From CAZBEA01 sp964490835 (lineage in GTDB: Bacteria; Patescibacteriota; Microgenomatia; Levybacterales; GWA1-39-11): 6,136 nucleotides of DNA. Under the pieces are notes generated by a model. The model saw nothing but the letters and a program-made list of their open reading frames with translations, searched no databases and was not told where the DNA came from. The translations under genes were made by a program, and so were the position numbers. The stretch spans positions 1 to 6,136 of the forward strand of contig CAZBEA010000074.1 in assembly GCA_964490835.1 (NCBI GenBank), given 5' to 3'. Shown piece by piece: positions 1 to 6,136 of this stretch (position 1 is its first letter; each line of letters opens with the position of its first letter).

Positions 1-247
1 AACCTTTTACTTCTCCAAAAAGCGGTTGAAATTGATGGAGAACTCTTCCTTCTCGTATCGTTTCCAGAATCGCTGACATTTCGCCTTGCGCAATCGCGGT
101 AAATTGATCAGGGATATATTGAGAAACTAAAATGTTCAGAGTCACAAACATAGAAGTTACAACATATGCTCCCAGTAAGAAGAACTGGCTCAAAAGCTTC
201 ATGGGTTTTGTATGTTTATGTGTTTTTTGGGGGTGCCCTTTTGCCAT
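1..247 (-). CDS. Membrane-anchored protein of unknown function, N-terminal part (runs off the left edge)
   Basis: An open minus-strand frame runs from an ATG at 247 to the window edge: 82 codons with no stop, C-terminus missing. The N-terminus is strongly basic and His/Lys-rich (MAKGHPQKTHKHTKP). One hydrophobic segment follows at about residues 18-42 (from LLSQFFLLGAYVV to LNILV), then an amphipathic, probably helical stretch with acidic and basic residues. The positive N-terminus suggests an N-in, C-out single-pass anchor or an uncleaved signal. A second in-frame ATG at 202 (MKLLSQFF) is an alternative start. I prefer 247 because a perfect TATAAT lies 5 bases upstream, which would give a leaderless transcript. 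It is divergent from the pilus operon. I recognise no family and assign no function. That this is a real gene is fairly secure from its promoter and sensible hydrophobic pattern. Confidence 0.62.
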   Translation of the reverse strand, partial: MAKGHPQKTHKHTKPMKLLSQFFLLGAYVVTSMFVTLNILVSQYIPDQFTAIAQGEMSAILETIREGRVLHQFQPLFGEVKG

Positions 248-252
248 ACCTT

Positions 253-281
253 ATTATACTTGTCTCTCCTTAATCTGTACC
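253..281 (-). promoter_or_regulatory. Putative promoter for the minus-strand gene, leaderless geometry
   Basis: On the minus strand a perfect -10 hexamer TATAAT lies at 258-253. It is followed by five bases (AAGGT) and then the ATG at 247, so initiation would fall at or beside the start codon. The -35 is weak: with a 17-base spacer the hexamer at 281-276 reads GGTACA, matching the consensus only in its ACA half. An AAGGAG at about 18 bases before the ATG is too far upstream to act as a normal ribosome binding site and lies upstream of the -10, so it would not be transcribed. The element is seen in the sequence; its use as a promoter is inferred. Confidence 0.5.
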
Positions 282-288
282 ATATACT
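260..288 (+). promoter_or_regulatory. Putative promoter of the HPt-receiver-pilus operon, leaderless geometry
   Basis: A -35-like TTGTCT (260-265; TTG and C match TTGACA) and a -10 TATACT (283-288; one mismatch to TATAAT) are separated by exactly 17 bases. The ATG of the HPt gene at 295 lies 7 bases past the end of the -10, which is where transcription would be expected to start. The mRNA would therefore have little or no leader. The -35 sits one base away from the -10 of the opposing promoter (253-258), so the two polymerase footprints overlap and cannot be occupied together. No other promoter-like site stands out before the downstream genes. Confidence 0.5.
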
Positions 289-294
289 GGATAT

Positions 295-690
295 ATGGCT
301 ATAGATTTACATGAGTATAAAACGCTCTACTTGAAAACCTCTCAAGATTTGGTCGAATTACTCTTGAAGTCACTAAATTCCCTCTCTGATACGTTGACAA
401 ATTCCGAACTGATAGATGAAGCTCACCGCGCCGCACATTCTCTGAAAAGTCAAAGTTTGGTCATGGGATACATGCAGATTGGGTTTGCCTCACATGCTCT
501 TGAGATACTGTTTTCCAAAACAAAACAGCAAGAATATACGCTTTCCCGCGAACTTTTAAAAGAAATGCGGGCTTTGGTGTCAGCAATTTCGCAATCTCTT
601 GAGGAAATCAAATCCCAAAGAAACGAACTCAAGATGACAAAAAATATTGAAACGCTTGAGCAAATATCACATATTTCATTACGTACATAA
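295..690 (+). CDS. Stand-alone histidine phosphotransfer (HPt) protein, CheA-P1-like
   Basis: This 131-residue protein consists essentially of one HPt four-helix domain. The signature is at about residues 44-70: HRAAHSLKSQSLVMG followed by ALE, matching the HPt pattern AHSLKG..A...G....L...LE, with His48 as the predicted phosphoacceptor. The usual Gly after Lys is replaced by Ser, and Ala by Ser. The first helix (LHEYKTLYLKTSQDLVELL) resembles the start of the CheA P1 domain. There is no kinase, dimerisation or receiver domain and no membrane segment, so it should be a cytoplasmic phosphorelay intermediate. It is first in the operon and followed at once by a receiver protein, its likely partner. 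The C-terminal 30 residues are charged and helical. The start at 295 agrees with the promoter position. Domain assignment is confident; its input kinase and output are unknown. Confidence 0.85.
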   Translation: MAIDLHEYKTLYLKTSQDLVELLLKSLNSLSDTLTNSELIDEAHRAAHSLKSQSLVMGYMQIGFASHALEILFSKTKQQEYTLSRELLKEMRALVSAISQSLEEIKSQRNELKMTKNIETLEQISHISLRT

Positions 691-716
691 GGATACGAGT
701 TAATTAATTGAAACCT

Positions 717-1094
717 ATGCATATTTTACTTGCTGACGACGATACTTTTTTCCAAAAATTCTACCAATCTCAACTCCAAGAACATGGACATACTGTGGAT
801 GTTGCAGTCGACGGAAAAGACGTATTAAAGCATTTGTCTGAAAAAAAACCAGACCTTCTCATTTTAGATATCATCATGCCTCATAAGGACGGATTTGAAG
901 TTCTCACCGAGTTGCAAAAAATGCCAGCATTGTCACGCCTACCAATCCTTATTTTTTCCACTCTGGGCCAAGAACAAGATGTTGAACGTGCTATGAAACT
1001 GGGAGCTTCAGGATATGTAAATAAAAGTTTCTTTGATTTTGATACCCTTCTTGCAAAAATTGATGAAGTGGTCCAGTTAACACATCGCCATTAA
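717..1094 (+). CDS. Single-domain response regulator (CheY-like receiver protein)
   Basis: A complete receiver domain with nothing attached, about 125 residues. Counting from the ATG at 717, the acidic pocket is in LLADDD (Asp7-Asp9) and the phosphoacceptor is Asp51 in LILDIIMPHKDGFEVL. The switch Ser/Thr is Ser81 in ILIFSTLG, and the conserved Lys is Lys103 in GYVNKSFF. All catalytic residues are present, so it should accept phosphate, probably from the HPt protein encoded immediately upstream. With no DNA-binding or enzymatic output domain, it most likely acts by protein contact, as CheY and PilG/PilH do. A TTG at 708 would add three residues (MKP). I chose ATG because the first beta strand begins right after it, but neither start has a good ribosome binding site. 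Its position before pilB suggests a target in the pilus machine; that is inference. Confidence 0.9.
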   Translation: MHILLADDDTFFQKFYQSQLQEHGHTVDVAVDGKDVLKHLSEKKPDLLILDIIMPHKDGFEVLTELQKMPALSRLPILIFSTLGQEQDVERAMKLGASGYVNKSFFDFDTLLAKIDEVVQLTHRH

Positions 1095-1113
1095 GTTCAT
1101 TTACTGAAATTGT

Positions 1114-2790
1114 ATGCTATTACCTGAAGAAGAGCTCCAAAAACTCTTAAGCGAAATGGGGCTTATTGATGAGCCAAAATTGAAAAAATTGCATCAATTC
1201 ATGAAAGATGCTCATACTGATTTTGAGGACGCTCTCCTTCAAATGAATATCATTTCTGATGAAAAGCTCGGCATTGTAGTTGCGAATCATTTGAAGATTC
1301 CGTTTGTAAGCTTAAGTAAAGTAACTATTCCCCAGGACGTGTCTCATATCGTGCCAGAAAAAATTGCTCGGCGAAAAAAAGTCATTGCATTTGAAAGAGA
1401 AGGGTCAACGATAAAAGTTGCAATGGCAGATCCACGAAATGAAGAGATCATCCACCTGATTGAGCAAAAAACACTTGCGAAAGTGGTTCCTCACTTGGCA
1501 ACTGAACGAGACATTCTCAATACCTTTTATATTTTCAAGCGAGATCTCCAGAAAGCGTTTGACCGGCTTCTTTCTGAAGGAACAGAGCCTGGACACGAAC
1601 ATGATATTTCCCTTTCAAAAGTCGTGGACCTCATTATCGAGACGGCATATTATGAAAAAGTGTCAGACATCCATATTGAGCCTCAAGAAGAAGATGCCCT
1701 CGTGCGATATCGTATTGATGGAATCCTCCATGATGTGGTGCGCTGTCCGACATACCTCCATGAACGGATCATGACGCGTATTAAGGTACTTTCTCAGCTC
1801 CGGACAGATGAGCATATGAGCCCTCAGGACGGGAAAATGCGCATGGAGATCGAAGAAGATTATCTTGATTTGCGGGTTTCTATTATCCCTATTGTCAATG
1901 GCGAAAAGGCAGTACTCCGATTGCTTTCCACACAAACACAACAAATTACATTGACTGATCTTGGCATGACCAATATCGATCTTGAGAAGGTAAGCCGTGC
2001 TTATTCCAAGTCATATGGAATGATTCTTTCCACGGGACCCACGGGTTCGGGAAAATCAACATCCATCTATGCCATTTTGAAAATTCTCAATACGAGGTCA
2101 AAGAATATTACTACGATTGAAGACCCTGTTGAGTATCGGATCGAAGGGCTCAACCAAATCCAAGTGAATAAAAAAGCGAACCTTACATTTGCAAGTGGTC
2201 TCCGTTCTATCTTAAGACAAGATCCAAACATCATTTTGGTGGGAGAAATTCGAGACTCTGAAACGGCAAGCATTGCCGTAAATGCTGCACTCACTGGACA
2301 TTTGGTGGTTTCGACTCTGCATACCAATGACGCCGCAACCGCACTCCCCCGCCTTATGGACATGAAGATCGAACCTTTCTTAGTTTCGTCAACAGTGAAC
2401 GTCATAATCGCACAGCGTTTGGTACGCAAAATTTGTGAAATGTGCAAGACTCAAGTAGAAGTGAGTTTTGATGATTTTAGTAAAAATATCCCCAGTGAAA
2501 TGGTCGCCACCTACTTTGGGAAGAAAAAAACGATCCATATTTATCATGGCGCCGGATGCCCGCTCTGTCATTCTACAGGATATGCAGGACGGGTAGCATT
2601 ATTCGAAGTGTTGGAAGTCACGAAAAAAATTCGTGAGCTTATCTTACAGAAAGCAGATTCTGACGTTATCATGAAACAAGCAAAGGAAGAGGGAATGACT
2701 ACCATGCTTGAGGACGGACTATTGAAAGTTTCACAGGGAATAACGTCCATTGAGGAAGTGCTTCGGGTTACCAAAGTTGAATCACTCTAA
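1114..2790 (+). CDS. pilB: Type IV pilus assembly ATPase PilB (GspE/T2SSE family)
   Basis: A 558-residue secretion ATPase that powers pilus extension from the cytoplasmic face of the membrane. An N-terminal MshEN/T2SSE_N-like region spans about residues 1-145. The linker and N2-like domain follow, with SDIHIEP and RYRIDGILHDV typical of the family. In the ATPase core, Walker A is GPTGSGKST (308-316, Lys314), the Asp box is TTIEDPVEY (333-341), Walker B is around ILVGEIRD (374-381, Glu378), and the His box runs from TGHLVVSTLHTND (394-406). The four-cysteine zinc motif of PilB/GspE is intact: Cys441/Cys444 and Cys482/Cys485. Length is normal for PilB. The zinc motif, the N-terminal domain and the adjacent pilC argue for the assembly ATPase rather than the retraction ATPase PilT. 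The N-terminal region lacks the RLG and Gln residues expected of a c-di-GMP-binding MshEN motif. No ribosome binding site is visible before the ATG. Confidence 0.96.
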   Translation: MLLPEEELQKLLSEMGLIDEPKLKKLHQFMKDAHTDFEDALLQMNIISDEKLGIVVANHLKIPFVSLSKVTIPQDVSHIVPEKIARRKKVIAFEREGSTIKVAMADPRNEEIIHLIEQKTLAKVVPHLATERDILNTFYIFKRDLQKAFDRLLSEGTEPGHEHDISLSKVVDLIIETAYYEKVSDIHIEPQEEDALVRYRIDGILHDVVRCPTYLHERIMTRIKVLSQLRTDEHMSPQDGKMRMEIEEDYLDLRVSIIPIVNGEKAVLRLLSTQTQQITLTDLGMTNIDLEKVSRAYSKSYGMILSTGPTGSGKSTSIYAILKILNTRSKNITTIEDPVEYRIEGLNQIQVNKKANLTFASGLRSILRQDPNIILVGEIRDSETASIAVNAALTGHLVVSTLHTNDAATALPRLMDMKIEPFLVSSTVNVIIAQRLVRKICEMCKTQVEVSFDDFSKNIPSEMVATYFGKKKTIHIYHGAGCPLCHSTGYAGRVALFEVLEVTKKIRELILQKADSDVIMKQAKEEGMTTMLEDGLLKVSQGITSIEEVLRVTKVESL

Positions 2791-2799
2791 ACACATCTC

Positions 2800-3852
2800 A
2801 TGAGAAATGCACACATACGGTTAGGTACCAAGGATAAAATTGCATTATTCGACAATCTCTCAACAATGCTGAAGGCAGGAATCTCTATTCTTGAAGCGGT
2901 TGATTCTTTACTTGAAGATTCAAAGGGGTCTCAAAAAAAACTCCTTACTGCAATTCGCAATGATTTAACCCAAGGAAAACAACTCCATGATTCATTTGCC
3001 CGGTTCCCTGAAGCATTTGATAAAGTGACAGTCAATATTATTCGTGCCTCAGAAGAGGCGGGCAATTTGGACGTTGCTCTCAAAGACATCAAGACACATG
3101 TTCAAAAAGAGATGGAGTTTTTGGATAAAGTAAAATCTGCAATGATTTACCCGAGCGTCATTTTGCTCGTATTTGCGATCGTGTTGACGGTCATTCTTGT
3201 TTTTGTCATGCCGAAACTGTCTTCGGTATTTAGTCGTATGAATGTGGAACTTCCCCTCCCCACGAAGATTCTTATGTTCATGTCCCACATCATCCTTGAA
3301 AATACCATTCCCCTTATTGTAGGAATTATTCTATCAATTATATTTCTCATTGTTTTGTATCAAAAAAAACGTTCATTCGTCCTTGGTTTCTTTTTTTCTC
3401 TCCCTCTGATATCGGACCTCATCAAGCTTATTGATATTACTCGGTGGACCCGGAGTATGGCGCTTCTTTTGGCTTCAGGACTAACACTAACGAGCACTCT
3501 TGAGCTCTGTGAACAGATCATGTGGCGAAAAGATATGCAAAAACTCGTGCGCCATTGTCATGATTCGATCCTTGCGGGAAAACGATTTGCGGTGGGGCTT
3601 CGTGATGGAAAAGGATTGGTACCCATGATGGTGGTGAAACTCGTTGAAGCGGGAGAAAAAACAGGAACTCTAGAAAAGGCCATGCAGGACGTTTCAGATC
3701 ATATGGATTATGAAGTTCAACGTTCTCTTACCACACTTACTGCACTCCTTGAGCCTATGATGCTTTTGTTTATCGGCTTAGTTGTCGGAGGGATGATGCT
3801 TTCGATTATTGCTCCCATATATGGTCTCATAGGACAAGTCGGGCAGCGTTAA
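2800..3852 (+). CDS. pilC: Type IV pilus inner-membrane platform protein PilC (T2SSF family)
   Basis: This polytopic membrane protein is the platform on which PilB acts. It has two T2SSF repeats. The first, about residues 14-137, holds LFDNLSTMLKAGISILEAV and RASEEAGNLDVALKDI. The second, about 214-338, holds WTRSMALLLASGLTLTSTLE and VEAGEKTGTLEKAMQDVSDH. The repeated (A/V)xEAG / AGxxxG pattern is the family hallmark. Three membrane segments are predicted at about 116-137, 170-187 and 318-338. At 350 residues it is shorter than proteobacterial PilC (about 400), because it lacks the extra N-terminal stretch before the first domain; the truncation is seen, and such short forms are common outside Proteobacteria. 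It starts 9 bases after pilB, with no terminator or ribosome binding site between them, so the two are surely co-transcribed. Confidence 0.95.
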   Translation: MRNAHIRLGTKDKIALFDNLSTMLKAGISILEAVDSLLEDSKGSQKKLLTAIRNDLTQGKQLHDSFARFPEAFDKVTVNIIRASEEAGNLDVALKDIKTHVQKEMEFLDKVKSAMIYPSVILLVFAIVLTVILVFVMPKLSSVFSRMNVELPLPTKILMFMSHIILENTIPLIVGIILSIIFLIVLYQKKRSFVLGFFFSLPLISDLIKLIDITRWTRSMALLLASGLTLTSTLELCEQIMWRKDMQKLVRHCHDSILAGKRFAVGLRDGKGLVPMMVVKLVEAGEKTGTLEKAMQDVSDHMDYEVQRSLTTLTALLEPMMLLFIGLVVGGMMLSIIAPIYGLIGQVGQR

Positions 3853-3882
3853 TGAAAAGAGTTATCTATCAATAAAGACGAA

Positions 3883-4350
3883 ATGAATCGAGGATATACG
3901 TTAGTAGAAATGATTGTTGTGTTGGGAATACTTGCAGTTCTTATGTCCCTTGCTTCCATAAACCTTATTGGTGTCCAGAGAAAATCATATCTTGACAAAT
4001 CGCTTGAAATACTTCTTTCTGACATGAAACATCAACAAGCGAAAGCAATGCATCAACAAGGATTAGACGAGCATACATTTGGGATCTATTTTGGTGAAAG
4101 CGAATACGTATTGTTTCAAGGAAATGCCTATGACGCTCAAGATCCAACTAATTTTACTGTTCCGCTCGAGGGAGAGCTTATTTTTTCTAATGTGACTTTT
4201 GCAAATTCGGAACTAATCTTCGAAAGTGGAAGTGGTGAAATCAGAGATTTCATTGAGGGAAATAGTACGATAATTATCTTTGAATCCACAAACTCTGTTG
4301 AAATTACCCTTAATAAATTCGGTGTAGTTGCAAACCTTGTCACCCAATGA
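3883..4350 (+). CDS. Type IV pseudopilin, FimT/GspH-like
   Basis: A 155-residue prepilin-like protein. The N-terminus MNRGYTLVEMIVVLGILAVL is a class III signal peptide: a four-residue basic leader, predicted cleavage between Gly4 and Tyr5, and Glu9 at position +5 of the mature chain, followed by a hydrophobic helix to about residue 30. The rest is a beta-rich globular domain with acidic character and no cysteines. The size and the helix-plus-beta layout resemble FimT/GspH minor pseudopilins. The distinctive GspH features are weak, so major versus minor status cannot be settled from sequence. It would need a prepilin peptidase, not encoded here. Its TGA stop overlaps the next gene's ATG by four bases (ATGA), suggesting translational coupling and similar amounts of the two products. 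Confidence 0.85.
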   Translation: MNRGYTLVEMIVVLGILAVLMSLASINLIGVQRKSYLDKSLEILLSDMKHQQAKAMHQQGLDEHTFGIYFGESEYVLFQGNAYDAQDPTNFTVPLEGELIFSNVTFANSELIFESGSGEIRDFIEGNSTIIIFESTNSVEITLNKFGVVANLVTQ

Positions 4351-6136
4351 AAAATACAACGAAAGGACAGACAATCATTGAACTGTTAGTTGTGATGGCG
4401 CTCCTTGCTTCATTACTTCCTTTATTTATCGGAGGTTTGATAACGGGAAGGCAAGGGAAACCACAGCAAGCAAATCGCGTTCGCGCGTCGCAAAAAGTTC
4501 TTGAAGTGAAAAACGCCTTGCGAAGTATTCGGGAATCAGGATGGAATACTATTACAGAAGACGGCACATTCCATCCGGTAGCAATAGATGGTCAATGGGA
4601 GCTTGCAGATGGCACAATTACTGAGAACGGAATTACCACTTCTGTACTTATTTCTTCTGTTCAGAGATCAAGTGAAAATACTATTGTTGAATCAGGAGGT
4701 TTTGTAGACCCGTCAACAAAAAAGGCGGTGATTACGGTATCGTGGGATGAACCCCAAGCATCTGCCATGTCCGCAGAACTTTACTTAACGAGATATCTCG
4801 ATAATGCCACCTACCTTCAAACAACCGAGGAGGATTTCAATTCGGGAACTCTCAATTCAATTTCCGTTGTAAATACGGATGGCGGAGAATTAATTTTGGG
4901 TGCAGGGGGAAATGGAGATTGGTGCCGGCCACAAGACTTTATCATCTCTGAATTAAACTTGCCTCAGGAAGGACGAGCGAGGTCAGTTACTGCTCGGGAA
5001 GGAAAGGGATTTACTGGTACTGATACTTTTTCAACAGGTAGCTTTGTTGAAATCGATATTACAAATGATGAAACACCTCAACTCTCAATAGCAAGTACTA
5101 TTCCGGGATACTCTACCAACGATGTGTTTATTGATGGAGATTATGCATATGTAGCAGTTGATGATCCGTTCAATATTTACAATAGAGATGTGATTATCGT
5201 CGATTTAACTACAAATGCAATCGTTGGGTATTATGATAGTTCTTCTTGGTTTGGCGCAGAAGGAGTGTATGTAAAGGATAATGTTGGATATGCAACTGCA
5301 GGTTCTCGGCTTAGGACATTTGATTTAAGTTCTAAAACAGGATCCCGTCCAGAACTGGGAACAGTTACTTTTGAGACGTTTCCGGGCTCATTGTTTGCAA
5401 CAGGGAAAAAAGTCGTAGTGGTGGGAAATTATGCATATGTCGCCATTAATGGCTGGTCCTCTACAGAGCTGAGACTCATCAACATTTCAAATCCAAGGAG
5501 TATGACCAGAGGTGCCCGAGCAGATGTAAATGGCGAAAATGGCCAAGAAGTGTATGTGAATGAAACGGGAACAAGAGCATACCTTGCTACAAATGCATCG
5601 GGGTCGCTCCCCGAATTTTTTATTATAAATACCGATTATACGAGTGCTCAGAAAAATAGTTCTTCTTTTAGTTTGGCTCTCGTGTCGACGTATGAAGCCG
5701 GGGGGATGAGTCCTCGAGGAGTCAAAATTGTTCCCGGCAATCGAGCGCTCTTGGTAGGTACAGGAGGTGAAGAATATCAGGTATTGAATATTACAAATGA
5801 ATCTTCCCCGACGAGATGCGGTGGCTTGCAAGTTGACTCAGGTATTTATGGAGTAACCGCGCTTCTTGAATCAGATGGAGATGCTTATTCGTATATTGTG
5901 ACTGGTGACGCAAATGCGGAATTTAAAATTATTCGAGGAGGTCCAGGAGGAACCTATTCATCCTTCGGGATATATGAGTCCTCCACCTTCGACATCGGGT
6001 ACCCCACAGCATTCAATAGGGTTATCCCCACATTTATCACGCCTCCAAACACTTCCGCATCATTCCAAATTGCAATCGCAAATCCACTCACGGGAAATTG
6101 TGATGGAGTAAGCTATGTATTTACCGGACCCGATGG
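4347..6136 (+). CDS. Prepilin-anchored LVIVD-repeat (beta-propeller) surface protein, N-terminal 596 residues (runs off the right edge)
   Basis: The frame stays open from the ATG at 4347 to the window end, checked codon by codon, and the stop lies outside. Residues 1-33 are a class III prepilin signal: MKNTTKG, cleavage before Gln8, Glu12 at +5, then a hydrophobic helix. A pilin-like stalk follows to about 145, then a linker with a NGDWCRPQDF motif (Cys193). Seven LVIVD-like units begin near residues 213, 258, 306, 355, 401, 458 and 502. Each has a hydrophobic strand, a Gly-x-Tyr-Ala-Tyr-Val-Ala type turn and strand, then an Ile-Asp/Asn-Leu/Ile strand; together they suggest a seven-bladed propeller. 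From about 539 a separate beta-rich module starts (ESSTFDIG, PPNTSASFQIA, VFTGPDG). The likely role is a pilus-associated or tip adhesin, by analogy with propeller-bearing PilY1; that role is inferred. It overlaps the pseudopilin gene by four bases. Confidence 0.85.
   Translation, partial: MKNTTKGQTIIELLVVMALLASLLPLFIGGLITGRQGKPQQANRVRASQKVLEVKNALRSIRESGWNTITEDGTFHPVAIDGQWELADGTITENGITTSVLISSVQRSSENTIVESGGFVDPSTKKAVITVSWDEPQASAMSAELYLTRYLDNATYLQTTEEDFNSGTLNSISVVNTDGGELILGAGGNGDWCRPQDFIISELNLPQEGRARSVTAREGKGFTGTDTFSTGSFVEIDITNDETPQLSIASTIPGYSTNDVFIDGDYAYVAVDDPFNIYNRDVIIVDLTTNAIVGYYDSSSWFGAEGVYVKDNVGYATAGSRLRTFDLSSKTGSRPELGTVTFETFPGSLFATGKKVVVVGNYAYVAINGWSSTELRLINISNPRSMTRGARADVNGENGQEVYVNETGTRAYLATNASGSLPEFFIINTDYTSAQKNSSSFSLALVSTYEAGGMSPRGVKIVPGNRALLVGTGGEEYQVLNITNESSPTRCGGLQVDSGIYGVTALLESDGDAYSYIVTGDANAEFKIIRGGPGGTYSSFGIYESSTFDIGYPTAFNRVIPTFITPPNTSASFQIAIANPLTGNCDGVSYVFTGPD

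Noticed and set aside
243..299. Inverted repeat GCCATA (243-248) / TATGGC (294-299) as an operator or hairpin
   Set aside because: The two arms are just the ATGGC starts of the two divergent genes, both beginning Met-Ala. Six bases with a 45-base loop is not convincing as an operator.
132..314. Plus-strand 60-residue open frame across the divergent promoter region
   Set aside because: It lies antisense to the minus-strand gene, runs through both promoter elements and overlaps the HPt start. Its Cys/Trp-rich translation has no family character.
4348..4350. Possible UGA-as-glycine recoding, as in Gracilibacteria and Absconditabacteria
   Set aside because: TGA here ends the pseudopilin exactly at the next gene's overlapping ATG, and no in-frame TGA occurs inside pilB, pilC or the propeller gene. 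The standard code fits.
5487..5831. Minus-strand 114-residue open frame
   Set aside because: It is a shadow of the propeller gene. The plus frame there continues the LVIVD-like repeat pattern without interruption.
5905..6111. Plus-strand 68-residue Pro/Ser/His-rich open frame near the right edge
   Set aside because: It is out of frame inside the propeller gene, whose own frame stays open to the window end.
4347..6136. Possible frameshift or non-coding region, since no complete open frame spans it
   Set aside because: Codon-by-codon reading from 4347 gives one continuous frame to the edge. The gene is simply cut by the window.

Overview
The window looks like part of a bacterial chromosome from a candidate-phyla-radiation (Patescibacteria) type organism. 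This is inferred from style, not from a marker gene. The pointers are a compact layout, no obvious Shine-Dalgarno sequence before any gene, a short PilC, prepilins with a Gly-Gln cleavage site, and a long prepilin-anchored repeat protein of a kind I associate with these genomes. The standard code fits: TGA is a real stop at 4348-4350 and no gene needs it to be read through. Base composition is moderate to AT-rich and looks even across the window.

Layout. The left end holds the first 82 codons of a minus-strand gene for a small membrane-anchored protein of unknown function (1-247). A 47-bp divergent intergenic region (248-294) has back-to-back sigma70-like promoter elements. Each is placed so that the transcript would begin at or next to the start codon. 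From 295 to the right edge all genes lie on the plus strand, with gaps of 9 to 30 bases or a 4-base overlap and no visible terminator, so they look like one operon. In order they encode a stand-alone histidine phosphotransfer (HPt) protein, a stand-alone response-regulator receiver protein, the type IV pilus assembly ATPase PilB, the platform protein PilC, a FimT/GspH-like pseudopilin, and a large prepilin-like protein that runs off the right edge (at least 596 residues). The last carries seven LVIVD-like repeats, probably a seven-bladed beta-propeller, followed by a beta-rich module.

How the parts fit together. PilB drives and PilC anchors assembly of a type IV pilus or pseudopilus. The small pseudopilin and the propeller protein both have class III signal peptides, so both are probably processed and assembled by this machine. 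The propeller protein is a candidate tip or surface adhesin. The HPt and receiver proteins sit first in the operon and form a phosphorelay pair without a kinase, a plausible switch for pilus activity fed by a kinase encoded elsewhere. No retraction ATPase (PilT), prepilin peptidase (PilD) or PilMNO is present here.
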